DNA from: Limosilactobacillus fermentum
Lineage (GTDB): Bacteria > Bacillota > Bacilli > Lactobacillales > Lactobacillaceae
NCBI RefSeq assembly: GCF_013394085.1
Contig: NZ_CP040910.1
Coordinates: forward strand, 722,366 to 767,408
Length of the DNA stretch: 45,043 bases
Reading direction: 5' to 3'
Part shown: in pieces, positions 9,026 to 20,251 of the stretch
How positions within the stretch are numbered: the stretch's first letter is position 1
Layout: each line of letters begins with the position of its first letter
Position numbers and translations under genes: made by a program
Notes under the pieces: model-generated
Seen by the model: the letters and a program-made list of their open reading frames with translations, nothing else
Told to the model about the DNA's origin: nothing
Databases searched by the model: none

Positions 9026-9772
9026 ATGGAAGATAAAACAATGATTGAAATTAAGGACCTCAAGAAGTCCTTCGGTAAAAACATCATCTTAGACGGGGTT
9101 AACGAAGAGGTCAAAAAGGGCCAGGTGATCTGCGTGATTGGGCCGTCCGGGGCCGGGAAGAGTACCTTCTTACGGTGTTTGAACCTGCTAGAAGAACCGA
9201 GTGCGGGCGCCGTGTTATTTGAGGGGCAAAACCTGGTTGAGATGGGGGCCAAGGAAGTTCAAACCGTCCGCGAAAAGATGGGGATGGTTTTCCAAGGCTT
9301 CAACCTCTTTCCTAACATGACCGTGTTAGACAACGTAACCCTCGCCCCAATTAAGGTTAAGGGGATGGACAAGGAACAAGCACAAAAGCTGGGACACCAA
9401 CTGTTAAGCGAAGTGGACATGGACGATAAGGCTGATGCCTACCCACTGTCCTTATCCGGGGGGCAAAAGCAGCGGGTGGCCATCGCCCGGGCGCTGGCGA
9501 TGAACCCGGAAGTGATGCTCTTCGATGAACCAACCAGCGCCCTGGACCCGGAAATGGTGGGGGAAGTGCTCAAAGTAATGCAAGAGCTAGCTAACAATGG
9601 GATGACGATGGTCGTGGTGACCCACGAAATGGGCTTCGCCAAGAACGTGGCCGATGAAATCTGGTTCATGGCCGACGGGAACATCCAAGAGGTGGCCAGC
9701 CCCCAAGAATTCTTTACCAACCCCAAGACTGAGCGGGCCCAGGACTTCTTGGAAAAGATATTGAATGCGTAA
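9026..9772 (+). CDS. Polar amino-acid ABC transporter, ATP-binding protein (GlnQ type)
   Basis: A 248-residue ABC ATPase of the polar amino-acid uptake family. Walker [11 protein letters not shown]-loop [13 protein letters not shown], signature [14 protein letters not shown], Walker [15 protein letters not shown], and the H-switch [10 protein letters not shown] are all intact. Start ATG 9026 follows GAGGGAG; ATG 9041 is a possible alternative. It is an orphan: no permease or binding-protein gene lies next to it, so its partners must be elsewhere. Glutamine or another polar amino acid is the likely substrate by family only. Confidence 0.9.
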   Translation: MEDKTMIEIKDLKKSFGKNIILDGVNEEVKKGQVICVIGPSGAGKSTFLRCLNLLEEPSAGAVLFEGQNLVEMGAKEVQTVREKMGMVFQGFNLFPNMTVLDNVTLAPIKVKGMDKEQAQKLGHQLLSEVDMDDKADAYPLSLSGGQKQRVAIARALAMNPEVMLFDEPTSALDPEMVGEVLKVMQELANNGMTMVVVTHEMGFAKNVADEIWFMADGNIQEVASPQEFFTNPKTERAQDFLEKILNA

Positions 9773-9778
9773 TTAAAG

Positions 9779-9896
9779 GAAGTGCGGGCCAACCATTAAG
9801 CAGGCCGTGGGCTAAGGAAAGGTCGGGGGTTGATGCGGCACGCATCGTTCTCCGGCCAGACTTAGCCACTAAGCTAGGACAGGGGTAAATTGCACG
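9779..9896 (+). repeat. Structured intergenic repeat, copy 2 (behind the ABC ATPase)
   Basis: Begins with GGAAGTGCG seven bases after the stop codon. Core hairpin GATGCG-GCA-CGCATC. The distal arm (AAGCTAGGACAGGGG) is degenerate compared with other copies. Confidence 0.8.
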
Positions 9897-9908
9897 TTGC
9901 TTTAAATT

Positions 9909-9955
9909 AACATCCGGTCGCTTCGCAAAGTACTTGCGAAGGACCGGATGTTTAT
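9909..9955 (+). terminator. Strong hairpin terminator
   Basis: AACATCCGGTC and CTTCGCAA pair with TTGCGAAG and GACCGGATGTT, giving about 19 bp with one interruption, followed by TTATTT. Confidence 0.82.
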
Positions 9956-10049
9956 TTGCAGGGAGCGGTAGCACGGCCTTTTCTTTGCCCCCGCCCCCAA
10001 AAAGCCGTAAAATAGATTTATCAAACACCTGTTTAAAGGGGGAACGAGA

Positions 10050-11861
10050 TTGGCAAGTGAGTACTTAGAACATAAGCTGGCCCTCTTGCCGGACCAGCCG
10101 GGCTGCTACTTAATGAAAAACGCCAACGCCCAGATCATTTACGTCGGCAAGGCCAAAAACTTAAAGAACCGGGTGCGGTCCTACTTCAAGTCTAGTCACA
10201 CGGGGAAGGTGGCGGCGATGGTCGAAGAAGTGGCCGACTTCGAAACGATCGTCACCTCCTCCAATAAGGAATCCTTTTTGTTGGAGATCACCCTGATTCA
10301 AAAACACCAACCCTACTACAACATTAAGCTTAAGCGGGGGACGGGGTATCCCTACATCAAAATCACCAACGAGCGCGACCCGATCATTAAGATTACCGGC
10401 CAAGTCAAAAAAGACGGCGCCTACTACTTTGGCCCCTACCCCAACGTCTACGCGGCCGAAGAAACGGTTCACTTCATTCAAAAGGTCTTTCCCTTACGCC
10501 GGTGCCATGGCTACCAGGGGCGGCCGTGCCTGTATTACCACCTCGGCCAGTGCCTGGGGTGTTGCTTTAAGGAAGTGCCGGAAGAAGAATACGCCGTTCA
10601 AACTAAGCGGATTAAGTCCTTTTTAAATGGCAATACCGCCCAGGTGAAAAAGCAGTTAACCGCCCGGATGGAGCGGGCTGCCGGGCAGCTCGAATTTGAA
10701 CGGGCGGCCGAGATTCGCGACCAGCTCCACTACATTGAAGTAACGGTCGAAAAACAAAAGATCATTTCAAACGATAAGACCCCCCGCGACCTCTTTAACT
10801 TTTACTTGGACAAGGGCTGGCTAAGTATCCAGGTCTTCTTCATTCGCCAGGCCCGGTTAATGAAGCGTGAAAAACGGCTCTTCCCGGTGGTCGATACGGC
10901 CGAAGAGGAAATGACTTCCTTTATCCTCCAGTTCTACAACCGGCGCAACAAGTTGTTGCCAAAGGAAATCCTCTTGCCGGAGGGATTACCGAACCAAGAA
11001 ATCGAGGAGATCTTAGGGGTGCCGGTGCGGACCCCCCAGCGCGGGGAGAAACGCGACCTGCTGGACATGGCTAAGGAAAACGCCATCCTGTCTTTAAACG
11101 AAAAGTTCCGCCTGCTAGAAATGGACCGCCAGAAAACGACCGGGGCGATGAAAGAGATCACCGACGAACTGGGCCTGCCAACCGGCCACGTGATCGAAGC
11201 CTTCGACCACTCCCACATTCAGGGGGCCGATCCGGTCTCGGCGATGGTGGTCTTTGTCAACGGCGAACCGGCTAAAAAGCTGTACCGCAAGTACAAGCTA
11301 ACCACCGTCGTTGACCACGCCGACGAAGCCGCTTCGACGCGCGAAGTGATCTTTCGGCGCTACTCCCGGCTCCTAAAGGAAGAAAAGCCGATGCCGGACA
11401 TGATCATGATGGACGGGGGACCGATTCAAATGGAGGCGGCCAAGGACGTCTTGGAAAACCAACTCGGCTTAAACATTCCGGTGATCGGGATGGTCAAAAA
11501 CGATAAGCACCAGACTGCCGACCTCTTGTACGGCGACGATGCCCACCACGTCAATTTGGACCCGCGTAGCCAGGGCTTTTACCTGGTGCAACGGATTCAA
11601 GACGAGGTGCACCGCTTCGCCATTACCTACCACCGCAAGGTTCACACCAAGCACTCCCTGTCGTCGCGGCTCGATGAGATTCACGGGGTCGGTCCCCGGA
11701 CCCGGAACAAGCTCTTGAAGGCCTTTGGTTCGATTAATAAGATTGCCGTCGCCCCGGTCGAAGAAATCAGGGCGCTCGGGATTAACCAAACAACCGCCCA
11801 GTTAATCAAGGTTTCTTTGCAGGGGCAAGCCGAGGTCAAGAAGGGGTCCAGTCATGACTAG
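10050..11861 (+). CDS. uvrC: Excinuclease ABC subunit C
   Basis: The nuclease of nucleotide excision repair, making both incisions around lesions marked by UvrA/UvrB. The protein has 603 residues. The GIY-YIG nuclease domain is at the N-terminus (GCYLMKN at 18-24, IYVGKAKNLKNRV from 30), followed by a UVR domain (FERAAEIRDQLHYIE, near 220), the RNase H-like 5' nuclease domain (EAFDHSHIQG, MMDGGPIQM) and helix-hairpin-helix repeats (HGVGPRTRNKLLKAFGS). It uses a TTG start at 10050 with AAAGGGGGA upstream. The obg promoter begins 3 bp past its stop. Confidence 0.97.
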   Translation: MASEYLEHKLALLPDQPGCYLMKNANAQIIYVGKAKNLKNRVRSYFKSSHTGKVAAMVEEVADFETIVTSSNKESFLLEITLIQKHQPYYNIKLKRGTGYPYIKITNERDPIIKITGQVKKDGAYYFGPYPNVYAAEETVHFIQKVFPLRRCHGYQGRPCLYYHLGQCLGCCFKEVPEEEYAVQTKRIKSFLNGNTAQVKKQLTARMERAAGQLEFERAAEIRDQLHYIEVTVEKQKIISNDKTPRDLFNFYLDKGWLSIQVFFIRQARLMKREKRLFPVVDTAEEEMTSFILQFYNRRNKLLPKEILLPEGLPNQEIEEILGVPVRTPQRGEKRDLLDMAKENAILSLNEKFRLLEMDRQKTTGAMKEITDELGLPTGHVIEAFDHSHIQGADPVSAMVVFVNGEPAKKLYRKYKLTTVVDHADEAASTREVIFRRYSRLLKEEKPMPDMIMMDGGPIQMEAAKDVLENQLGLNIPVIGMVKNDKHQTADLLYGDDAHHVNLDPRSQGFYLVQRIQDEVHRFAITYHRKVHTKHSLSSRLDEIHGVGPRTRNKLLKAFGSINKIAVAPVEEIRALGINQTTAQLIKVSLQGQAEVKKGSSHD

Positions 11862-11863
11862 CT

Positions 11864-11892
11864 TTGACCTGACGGGGCTTTTCCCATATACT
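11864..11892 (+). promoter_or_regulatory. obg promoter
   Basis: TTGACC (11864-11869), 17 bp, TATACT (11887-11892), placed immediately behind uvrC. Confidence 0.78.
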
Positions 11893-11925
11893 AGAGAATG
11901 ATTGAATTAAGAACGGAGAAGATAG

Positions 11926-13233
11926 ATGCCAACCTTTGTGGATCAAATTAAAATTGAAGTGCACGCCGGACACGGCGGTAACGGAATGGTGGCCTTCCGC
12001 CGGGAAAAGTACGTTCCCAACGGTGGTCCGGCCGGCGGTGACGGCGGTCGGGGTGGCTCGATCATCTTAAAGGTCGATGAAGGCCTGCGGACCCTGATGG
12101 ATTTTCGCTACCACCGGATTTTTAAGGCCAAGAACGGCCAAAACGGGATGAGTAAGCAAATGACCGGGGCGGCCGCCGATGACACGGTGATCGCCGTTCC
12201 CCAGGGGACCACGGTCCGCGATCTTGACACCGGTCAGATTGTCGGCGACCTGGTTGAACAAGGCCAAGAACTGGTTGTCGCCAAGGGGGGCCGCGGTGGC
12301 CGGGGCAACATTCACTTTGCCTCGCCGAAGAACCCGGCCCCGGAAATCGCCGAAAACGGTGAACCGGGCGAAGACCACTACCTGGAGCTCGAACTGAAGA
12401 TGCTGGCCGACGTCGGTTTAATCGGTTTCCCGTCGGTCGGCAAGTCGACCCTGCTTTCGGTGGTGACCGGCGCCAAGCCAAAGATCGCCGCTTACGAGTT
12501 TACCACCCTAGTGCCGAACCTCGGGATGGTAATGCTACCGGACGGGCGCGACTTCGCCATGGCCGACATGCCGGGATTGATTAACGGCGCCTCCAAGGGG
12601 GTCGGGCTGGGGCTCCAGTTCCTGCGCCACATCGAACGGACCCGGGTGCTCTTACACCTGGTGGACCTGGGGAATCAGGACGCCGAATTGGCGCTCGAGA
12701 AGTTCCACGATATTAACAAGGAACTGGCTTCTTACGACCCGGAACTCCTCAAGCGGCCGCAAATTGTGGTAGCCACCAAGATGGACCTACCGGAAGCTCA
12801 GGAGCACTTGGACGAGTTTAAGAAGCTACTGGAAGCGGACGACACCCTCCCGGAGACGCCGCAAGTCTTTGCGATTTCGGCGGTAACTCACGCCGGGGTT
12901 CAGGAACTGATGCAAACGACGGCCAACCTGATTGAAGAAACGCCGGCCTTTGACGCCAACGCCCACGATGAACAAGAAGCCGTCACTTACAAGGCGCCGC
13001 AAGAAGCGGAACCAGACTTCACGATTAGCCGGGATGACGACGGGACTTGGGTCCTGAGCGGGGCCAAGTTGGAACGGCTCTTCGTGATGACGAACTTGGA
13101 TCACGAAGACAGTCAGCTGCGCTTTGCCCGTCAACTGCGCCACATGGGGGTCGATGACGCCCTACGCGAGGCCGGCATCCAAGACGGCGATTTGGTACGG
13201 ATCGAGGACTTTGTCTTTGAATTCGTCCAATAA
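11926..13233 (+). CDS. obg: GTPase Obg/CgtA
   Basis: An essential GTPase for 50S assembly and stress and (p)ppGpp responses. It has 435 residues: the glycine-rich Obg fold (1-158, with [19 protein letters not shown] and GGRGGRGN), the G domain ([22 protein letters not shown]), and a C-terminal OCT domain (about 350-435) typical of Firmicutes. Start ATG 11926 has GGAGAAG upstream. The short gap to rnz suggests co-transcription. Confidence 0.97.
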   Translation: MPTFVDQIKIEVHAGHGGNGMVAFRREKYVPNGGPAGGDGGRGGSIILKVDEGLRTLMDFRYHRIFKAKNGQNGMSKQMTGAAADDTVIAVPQGTTVRDLDTGQIVGDLVEQGQELVVAKGGRGGRGNIHFASPKNPAPEIAENGEPGEDHYLELELKMLADVGLIGFPSVGKSTLLSVVTGAKPKIAAYEFTTLVPNLGMVMLPDGRDFAMADMPGLINGASKGVGLGLQFLRHIERTRVLLHLVDLGNQDAELALEKFHDINKELASYDPELLKRPQIVVATKMDLPEAQEHLDEFKKLLEADDTLPETPQVFAISAVTHAGVQELMQTTANLIEETPAFDANAHDEQEAVTYKAPQEAEPDFTISRDDDGTWVLSGAKLERLFVMTNLDHEDSQLRFARQLRHMGVDDALREAGIQDGDLVRIEDFVFEFVQ

Positions 13234-13259
13234 TTTGATGATTAGAAAGATGGTTTAGA

Positions 13260-14192
13260 ATGCAGATTGAATTTTTAGGAACTGGGGCGGGGTCGCCAAG
13301 TAAGCAACGGAACGTTTCAAGCCTGGCCCTGCGCCTGTTAGAGGAACGCAACGCCATTTGGCTCTTTGACTGCGGGGAGGCGACCCAACACCAGATCCTG
13401 CACACCACCATTCGCCCCCGCAAGGTGGAAAAGATTTTCATCACCCACCTGCACGGCGATCACATCTTTGGTTTGCCCGGCTTCTTGTCGTCGCGCTCCT
13501 TTCAGGGCGGCGACGAACCGCTAACCATTTACGGACCCAAGGGGATTAAAGACTTTGTGCAAACCGCCCTCAAGGTGTCGGAATCGCGCCTGTCTTACCC
13601 GCTCAAGTTCGTGGAGCTGACTGGCGATGGCGAGGTCTTTAAGGACCAAACCTTCACCGTGACCGCCCGGCGGCTGGACCACAAGATTGCCAGCTTTGGC
13701 TACCGGGTGGAAGAGGCGGCCCACCCTGGTGAACTGATGGTTGAAAAGGTACGCCAAGCTGGGATTCCGTCGGGGCCACTGTACGGCCAACTCAAGCGCG
13801 GTGAGGTGGTGACCCTGCCAGACGGCCGCACGGTCGATGGCCACGACTTCATCGGGGCGCCGCAACCGGGCCGGATCGTCGCTATTTTAGGCGATACCCG
13901 GGTGACCGATAACGCCGTTAAGTTAGCTAAGGGCGCCGACGTCCTAGTTCACGAGGCGACCTTTGCCAAAAACGAGCAACGCTTAGCCCACAACTACTAC
14001 CACTCAACCAGCGCCCAGGCGGCCACGGTTGCCAAAAAGGCGGGTGCCCAGCGCTTATTGCTCAACCACATTTCGGCGCGTTACGTCGGCAGGTACGCCA
14101 ATGAGCTGGCCTACCAAGTGCGGGACATTTTTGAGCAAACCCGGGTGGTGAATGATTTAGACGTCATCGAGATTCCTTTTAAGGAAAGGTAA
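13260..14192 (+). CDS. rnz: Ribonuclease Z (tRNA 3' endonuclease)
   Basis: A metallo-beta-lactamase enzyme that cleaves pre-tRNAs lacking an encoded CCA after the discriminator base. The protein has 310 residues. The zinc motif [13 protein letters not shown] (from about 63), the substrate exosite region and the later ligands ([22 protein letters not shown]) are in place. Its presence fits the tRNA-Ser gene of this window, which has no encoded CCA. The ribosome site is weak (AGAAAG). It precedes the SDR and recJ genes, an arrangement common in lactobacilli. Confidence 0.95.
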   Translation: MQIEFLGTGAGSPSKQRNVSSLALRLLEERNAIWLFDCGEATQHQILHTTIRPRKVEKIFITHLHGDHIFGLPGFLSSRSFQGGDEPLTIYGPKGIKDFVQTALKVSESRLSYPLKFVELTGDGEVFKDQTFTVTARRLDHKIASFGYRVEEAAHPGELMVEKVRQAGIPSGPLYGQLKRGEVVTLPDGRTVDGHDFIGAPQPGRIVAILGDTRVTDNAVKLAKGADVLVHEATFAKNEQRLAHNYYHSTSAQAATVAKKAGAQRLLLNHISARYVGRYANELAYQVRDIFEQTRVVNDLDVIEIPFKER

Positions 14193-14212
14193 GGAAGCGA
14201 GGGTGAAGGACC

Positions 14213-15052
14213 ATGTTAATGATTAAGCGACTGAAGCAACTGCGTTTTTTGCGTAACAAGGTGGTTTTGATCACCGGGGGTTCGGAGGGGATCGGCAAGG
14301 CGCTGGCCCTAGAAGCCGCCCGGCGCGGGGCCGTCGTGGTGGTGGCCGCCCGCAACCAAGAAAAGCTTCAAGAGGTAGCGGACCGCTGCCTGATCTTAGC
14401 GGGGCGCCCGTCCTTTGCCTTTAAAATGGATGTGACCGATCCCGACCAGGTGGATGAGGTCCTTGACCAGATTCGCCACCAGGTCGGGGAAATTGACGTC
14501 TTGATCAATGCCGCCGGCCTCGGGATGATGGACGCCGTGGTTGACCAAAGCTACGCGACCATGCACAAGATGGTGACGGTCAACTTCTTGGCCGCCATGT
14601 ACCTGAGCCGGTGCGTGGCCAAACAGATGATGAATCAAGGGTACGGCGCCATTATTAACGTCGCTTCGTTGGGCGGCAAGATCCCGACCCCTAACTCGGC
14701 GGTTTACTCGGCCACCAAGGCGGGGGTGATCCAGTTCTCCAACATCTTGCGGATGGAAGTTGCTGACTACGGGGTCCAGGTCCTAACCGTTAATCCGGGA
14801 CCGGTCGCCACCGACTTCTTCAAGAAGGCCGACCCGAGCGGGGAATACATGGCCCACCTACCGCAGTGGTTTGTTATCGCACCGGACGCCTTAGCCCGCC
14901 AGGTCTGGGACAACGTGGGTTACGAAACCCGCGAAATTAACGTACCGGGCTACACGACTGGGCTCGCCTGGGCCTACCAGATCATCCCGGGCCTCGGAGA
15001 CTGGGCGATCAAGAAGTTCTTCAACTTCCAACAAAATAAGCATAACCTCTAA
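14213..15052 (+). CDS. Short-chain dehydrogenase/reductase (YqjQ/DltE-like)
   Basis: A 279-residue classical SDR with an N-terminal basic segment. The cofactor loop is TGGSEGIGKA (about 22-31), NAAG is present (NAAGLG), and the catalytic Ser-Tyr-Lys set is seen in INVASLGG and YSATK. The C-terminal 30 residues are hydrophobic/aromatic (GLAWAYQIIPGLGDWAIKKF), which suggests membrane association. ATG 14213 follows GAGGGTGAAGGA, 20 bp after rnz. The substrate is unknown; the rnz-SDR-recJ-apt order is typical of the group. Confidence 0.88.
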   Translation: MLMIKRLKQLRFLRNKVVLITGGSEGIGKALALEAARRGAVVVVAARNQEKLQEVADRCLILAGRPSFAFKMDVTDPDQVDEVLDQIRHQVGEIDVLINAAGLGMMDAVVDQSYATMHKMVTVNFLAAMYLSRCVAKQMMNQGYGAIINVASLGGKIPTPNSAVYSATKAGVIQFSNILRMEVADYGVQVLTVNPGPVATDFFKKADPSGEYMAHLPQWFVIAPDALARQVWDNVGYETREINVPGYTTGLAWAYQIIPGLGDWAIKKFFNFQQNKHNL

Positions 15053-15059
15053 AGTAAAT

Positions 15060-15095
15060 GACTCCAGCAGTTCGTAACCGGGTGCTGGGGTCTTA
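15060..15095 (+). terminator. Terminator between the SDR gene and recJ
   Basis: GACTCCAGCA (15060-15069) pairs with TGCTGGGGTC (15083-15092), then TTAATA. The T run is weak, so readthrough into recJ is possible. Confidence 0.6.
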
Positions 15096-15124
15096 ATACT
15101 GTTAAGACTTAGAAAGGAACGGGC

Positions 15125-17422
15125 ATGATTGACAGCAAGTACGCCTGGCAAGGGCAAGCAAACGGCGATAAAGAAACGATCCAGGTGGTGGCCGATGCGA
15201 CGGGGCTACCGGCGGAGTTAGCGGCCCTTTTAGTCAACCAGGGGATTAAAAGCGCTGACGCCGCCCAACGGTGGCTCAACCCGCAAGCAGAAGACCTCCA
15301 CACCCCCGACGCGTTGCACGACGTCGACCGGGCCGTTGAGCGGATCATGGCGGCGGTCGAAGCGGGCGAAAAGATCACGGTCTACGGCGATTACGACGCC
15401 GACGGGATCACCGCCACTACTTTGATGTACGAGGCACTGGAAACGCTGGGGGCGCAAGTTGATTATTACGTGCCCGATCGTTTCACTGATGGTTACGGGC
15501 CCAATCAAGCGGTCTACCAGCGGCTGATTGAGGGGGGCACCCAGCTAATCGTCACCGTTGACAACGGGGTGGCCGGTCTGGCGGCGATTGAGTATGCCAA
15601 GGAGCAGGGGGTTGACGTGGTCATTACCGACCACCACGCCCTGCCCGAACAACTCCCGCCGGCCGTGGCGATTGTCCACCCCCAGTACCCGGGTAGCGAG
15701 TATCCCTTTGCCGATCTGTCCGGGGTCGGGGTCGCCTTTGAAGTGGCCTGGGCCCTGCTGGGTGAGTTCCCGGTGGAAATGCTGGACCTGGTGGCGATCG
15801 GGGAGTTGGCCGACCTGGTTTCCCTGGCCGGTGAAAATCACGCCCTAGTGGCACTGGGGTTGCAGCAGCTCCGCCAGGGGAGCCGGCCGGGCTTGCACGC
15901 CCTGCTGAAGTTAGCCGGGGTCAAGGAGGCGACCCTGACCGGGACCGACGTGGGCTTCCAACTAGCGCCGCGCTTAAACGCCCTCGGCCGGATTGAACAG
16001 GCCGGCCCGGGGGTGGTCCTCTTGTCCACCTTTGACGAAGAGGAGGCCGAACGGTTAGCTAAAGAAGTCGATCAAACCAACGAGGAGCGTAAGCAACTGG
16101 TGGAGCAGATCACTAAAGAAGCCCTCGCAATGGCGGCTAACCAACAGGTGCCCGCCCTGGTCTTGGTGGGCCACGGCTGGCACCAGGGGGTGTTAGGGAT
16201 CGTGGCGGCCCACGTGGTTCAAGCAACCGGTAAGCCAACCATCGTCGCTTCCGCCAACGAGGGTGAGACGATCGCGAAGGGCTCCGGCCGCTCGGTGGAG
16301 GGCCTCGATTTGTTCGCCGCCCTGGATCAGCACCGCGACTTGATGACGGCCTTCGGGGGTCACGCAATGGCCTGCGGGATGTCCTTTGAATTAACTGCGG
16401 CGGCGCCCCTACAAGCGGCCTTAAACGAAGAGGTCACGGCGCAGGGCTTTAACCAGCAGCAAAAACCGCCGTTAAAAATTACCCTGACCTTGGCACCAGA
16501 CCGGCTCACCCAGGACCTGTACACGCAAATCCAGCGGTTGGCACCCTTTGGCCCGGGCAACGAGGAGCCCCAAATCGAACTCGACGTCAAGGGACCGGTG
16601 GCGACCCAGGTGATGGGCAAGGACAAGTCCCACCTTAAACTAAAGGTCGGTCAACCGCCGTTAGACGTGGTCGCCTTTGGCAAGGCTAGCCTAGCACCGG
16701 CCCTGGCCGAGGCGGAAGAAGTCAAACTGGTCGGCACCCTCAGCTTAAACGAGTGGCGGGGCAAGACCAGCTGCCAGCTGATGCTAACCGACGTGGCGGC
16801 CACCGGAGTCACCGTGCTCGACCAACGGACGGCCCGGCTGTTGCCGCCGATGTTTGAACCGGCTGCGGTTTACCTGGCCTTCGATGAGCGGCTGCGCAAT
16901 AACATTAATGGCCACGCTAACGGGCCGGTGGTCGGCCCTAAGGACCTCACCGCCGACCTGGTAGCCAACCAGGAACTGGTAGTGGTTGATTGCCCGCCGA
17001 TCATTAGCCAGCTGACCACAAGCTTGGCTAAGTGCGCGGCGGCTAGTTCGATCCGACTCCTGTGCTACTTCAACCAGGCCCCCCTGACCGGGATGCCAGC
17101 CTACCAGGCCTTTGCCAAACTGTACCGCCTGCTAGGCCAAAACCCCAACATAAACATCAACCAGCAGGTCAACCCAATTAGTAACTACCTGCGCTTGCCA
17201 GCGGATCAGTTAATTTTCATGATAAATGTGTTTTTTGAGGCTGGATTTGTTACAATGAAAGATGGTGTTTTAAATCTCGTCCCGCAGGCTCAGCGGCGGG
17301 ACCTTAAAGAAACAACGAGTTATCGTCGCCGCCAGGCGCAATTAGAAGTTGAACGGGCCCTGGTCCATTCGTCTCACCCCGATCTAGTGGCGTGGGTCAA
17401 GCGGCTGGTTGGCGCGCGCTAA
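15125..17422 (+). CDS. recJ: Single-stranded-DNA-specific exonuclease RecJ
   Basis: The 5'-3' ssDNA exonuclease of recombination and mismatch repair. At 765 residues it is the long Firmicutes form. DHH-family motifs: [15 protein letters not shown] (about 79-93), [16 protein letters not shown]. The DHHA1 domain has [16 protein letters not shown] and [11 protein letters not shown]. An OB-fold domain and a C-terminal extension of about 200 residues follow. Start ATG 15125 has AGAAAGG upstream. Apt begins 14 bp after its stop with its own ribosome site, so they are likely co-transcribed. Confidence 0.96.
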   Translation: MIDSKYAWQGQANGDKETIQVVADATGLPAELAALLVNQGIKSADAAQRWLNPQAEDLHTPDALHDVDRAVERIMAAVEAGEKITVYGDYDADGITATTLMYEALETLGAQVDYYVPDRFTDGYGPNQAVYQRLIEGGTQLIVTVDNGVAGLAAIEYAKEQGVDVVITDHHALPEQLPPAVAIVHPQYPGSEYPFADLSGVGVAFEVAWALLGEFPVEMLDLVAIGELADLVSLAGENHALVALGLQQLRQGSRPGLHALLKLAGVKEATLTGTDVGFQLAPRLNALGRIEQAGPGVVLLSTFDEEEAERLAKEVDQTNEERKQLVEQITKEALAMAANQQVPALVLVGHGWHQGVLGIVAAHVVQATGKPTIVASANEGETIAKGSGRSVEGLDLFAALDQHRDLMTAFGGHAMACGMSFELTAAAPLQAALNEEVTAQGFNQQQKPPLKITLTLAPDRLTQDLYTQIQRLAPFGPGNEEPQIELDVKGPVATQVMGKDKSHLKLKVGQPPLDVVAFGKASLAPALAEAEEVKLVGTLSLNEWRGKTSCQLMLTDVAATGVTVLDQRTARLLPPMFEPAAVYLAFDERLRNNINGHANGPVVGPKDLTADLVANQELVVVDCPPIISQLTTSLAKCAAASSIRLLCYFNQAPLTGMPAYQAFAKLYRLLGQNPNININQQVNPISNYLRLPADQLIFMINVFFEAGFVTMKDGVLNLVPQAQRRDLKETTSYRRRQAQLEVERALVHSSHPDLVAWVKRLVGAR

Positions 17423-17435
17423 AGGAGAAATTTTT

Positions 17436-17963
17436 ATGGCTATTAATCTTTACGATTACGTCGCTAGCATTCCGGATTACCCCGAAAAAGGGATCGTTTT
17501 CCGCGACATCTTGCCGCTGATGGCAAACGGGGAGGCCTTCAAGCAGGCCACCGATGAAATTGCCAACTACGCTCGCGACAAGCACGTTGACATGGTGGTC
17601 GGTCCAGAGGCCCGGGGCTTCATTGTTGGTTGCCCGGTTGCTTACGAACTCGGGGTCGGCTTTGCCCCGGCCCGTAAGAAGGGGAAACTGCCCCGGCCGG
17701 CAGTCTCTTCGACTTACGACCTGGAATACGGGTCGGCAACCCTGCAAATGGAAAATGATTCCATCAAGCCGGGCCAACGGGTGCTAGTCGTTGATGACCT
17801 CTTGGCTACCGGGGGCACGATTTCGGCCACCATCGACATGGTTGAACAAATGGGCGGGATCGTGGTCGGTTGTGCCTTCTTGATCGACTTAAAGGACCTA
17901 AACGGCCGCGAAAAGCTGAAGGGTTATGACGTTAAGACCCTGATGGAATTCGAGGGAGAATAG
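17436..17963 (+). CDS. apt: Adenine phosphoribosyltransferase
   Basis: Converts adenine and PRPP to AMP in purine salvage. Starting at ATG 17436 (AAAGGAG upstream) gives 175 residues, close to the family's 170-175; longer in-frame readings run back into recJ. Motifs: [14 protein letters not shown] at the N-terminus, the hood residues GPEARGF, and the PRPP loop [13 protein letters not shown]. The recJ-apt order is widespread in Firmicutes. Confidence 0.96.
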   Translation: MAINLYDYVASIPDYPEKGIVFRDILPLMANGEAFKQATDEIANYARDKHVDMVVGPEARGFIVGCPVAYELGVGFAPARKKGKLPRPAVSSTYDLEYGSATLQMENDSIKPGQRVLVVDDLLATGGTISATIDMVEQMGGIVVGCAFLIDLKDLNGREKLKGYDVKTLMEFEGE

Positions 17964-17965
17964 TT

Positions 17966-18081
17966 GAGTGCGATCCAGCCATCAGGCAGACCGTGGGCTA
18001 AGGATAGGACGGGGGTTGATGCGGTACGCATCGTTCTCCGGCCAGACTTAGCCACTAGGTCTGCGGCTGGGAGCACGTTAT
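17966..18081 (+). repeat. Structured intergenic repeat, copy 3 (behind apt)
   Basis: GAGTGCGATCC begins within 5 bases of the apt stop. Core GATGCG-GTA-CGCATC; outer CAGACC/GGTCTG, a compensatory variant of CAGGCC/GGCCTG elsewhere. A further fragment (GTTGCGACCCAACC) follows near 18093. Confidence 0.85.
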
Positions 18082-18140
18082 CAGTGCTGCCGTTGCGACC
18101 CAACCATTGGCTAGGCACGCATCCCATGTAAAACTTAACC

Positions 18141-18182
18141 AGCGCCGAGGAGAAAAGTCGTTTTTTCCCTCGGCGCTTTTTG
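18141..18182 (+). terminator. Terminator after apt and the repeat
   Basis: AGCGCCGAGG (18141-18150) pairs perfectly with CCTCGGCGCT (18168-18177), followed by TTTT. Confidence 0.85.
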
Positions 18183-18232
18183 CATTCAAGTAATTGATCA
18201 CCAAAACTGATCAATTCGATCGCCAACCGGAA

Positions 18233-18261
18233 TTGGCAAGTGACCGTCCAACAGCGATAAT
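18233..18261 (+). promoter_or_regulatory. Promoter of the NTF2-like gene
   Basis: TTGGCA (18233-18238), 17 bp, GATAAT (18256-18261). Confidence 0.7.
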
Positions 18262-18294
18262 GGGGGAAAGTCATTTTGATTAAGGAGGAGCGCC

Positions 18295-18672
18295 ATGACG
18301 AGAAGCGATGAAGAAGCGGTGGTGGAAATTTACCGGGCCGAAAACCGGGCGATGGTTGAACGCGACCAGGCCACCCTCGAACGGATCCTGGCGGAAACGA
18401 TGACCTTGACCCACATGACCGGTTACGTCCAGCCCCGCCAGGAGTGGATCGCCCAGATAATGGACGGGAAAATGAAGTATTATTCTTCAACCGAGGAGCG
18501 AGTCTTTGACGTGGTGGTTGAAGGGGACCAGGCCAGCCTAGTGGGCCAAAACCGGGTCAAAGCAAGTGTTTGGGGCGGCGGGGTTAGTACCTGGCCCCTG
18601 CAAATGCGAGTCAACTTGAAACGTCAGGCTGGGCGTTGTCAGATTGTCAGCCAGGTGGCCAGTACTTACTAA
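18295..18672 (+). CDS. NTF2-like (SnoaL/DUF4440-type) protein
   Basis: A 125-residue cone-fold protein. The N-terminal helix region (EEAVVEIYRAENRAMVERDQ), the TLTHMTGYVQPRQEWIAQI segment and alternating beta strands match small nuclear-transport-factor-2-like proteins. These bind small hydrophobic ligands or act as isomerases or hydrolases, and no specific reaction can be inferred. ATG 18295 follows AAGGAGGAGCGCC. Monocistronic: it has its own promoter and shares a bidirectional terminator with the convergent D-LDH gene. Confidence 0.75.
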   Translation: MTRSDEEAVVEIYRAENRAMVERDQATLERILAETMTLTHMTGYVQPRQEWIAQIMDGKMKYYSSTEERVFDVVVEGDQASLVGQNRVKASVWGGGVSTWPLQMRVNLKRQAGRCQIVSQVASTY

Positions 18673-18703
18673 TCTGAACCGGTAATGCTCAGTCCGAAAC
18701 CAT

Positions 18704-18739
18704 AAAAAAGCACCGCTCACGAATGGGCGGTGCTTTTTT
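18704..18739. terminator. Bidirectional terminator
   Basis: GCACCGC/GCGGTGC stem with six A before and six T after, serving both convergent genes. Confidence 0.9.
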
Positions 18740-18751
18740 GCTAGGCTATTA

Positions 18752-19846
<1,095 letters not shown>

Positions 19847-19893
19847 TTACCTAACAAATCGATTAAACTAATTAGTGTTTTTTAATTATTTTA

Positions 19894-19922
19894 TTGACGA
19901 ACGACGAAAACGCCCTTATACT
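19894..19922 (+). promoter_or_regulatory. Promoter of the T-box leader
   Basis: TTGACG (19894-19899), 17 bp, TATACT (19917-19922). Transcription would start near 19929. Confidence 0.8.
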
Positions 19923-19928
19923 AACATC

Positions 19929-20200
19929 AAGAATTAGATAGAGATTAAAAAGCTGTGACGGAACTACTGTCGGAACTTCGTGAAAAAGAGAACTAGCGGC
20001 TGGTGGAAGCTAGGTACGAAACCCGAATAAGTGATCATTCCCGAGCTACTGGCTGAACAAAGTAAGCTAAGTTGGTTACCACCCATTATCCTGGTCGCGA
20101 ATGAAAGTTCGTGCTAAGTGGCTCACTTTTGAGCAAGTAGGATGGTACCACGTGAAAGCGCTCCTGCTCCCTAATGACGGGGAGGAGGGGCGTTTTTGAT
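19929..20200 (+). promoter_or_regulatory. T-box riboswitch, probable Ile specifier (ATC)
   Basis: The conserved T-box TAGGATGGTACCACG (20138-20152) is followed by a terminator (stem 20158-20171 with the GGGGAGGAGGGGCG arm to 20192, then five T). Upstream is a long stem I region with GGCTGGTGGAAGCTAG. In the specifier-loop position the leader reads GTG-ATC-ATTCCCGAGC. The asnB T-box in this window has AAC-ACTTTCGAAG in the matching place, so ATC (20034-20036, Ile) is the best specifier. Uncharged tRNA should favour the antiterminator and expression of the gene at 20252. Confidence 0.85.
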
Positions 20201-20251
20201 CTCGTCAATTCCAATACATAGTGCGCTACCAGAGTTAAAGGAGGAAGAATT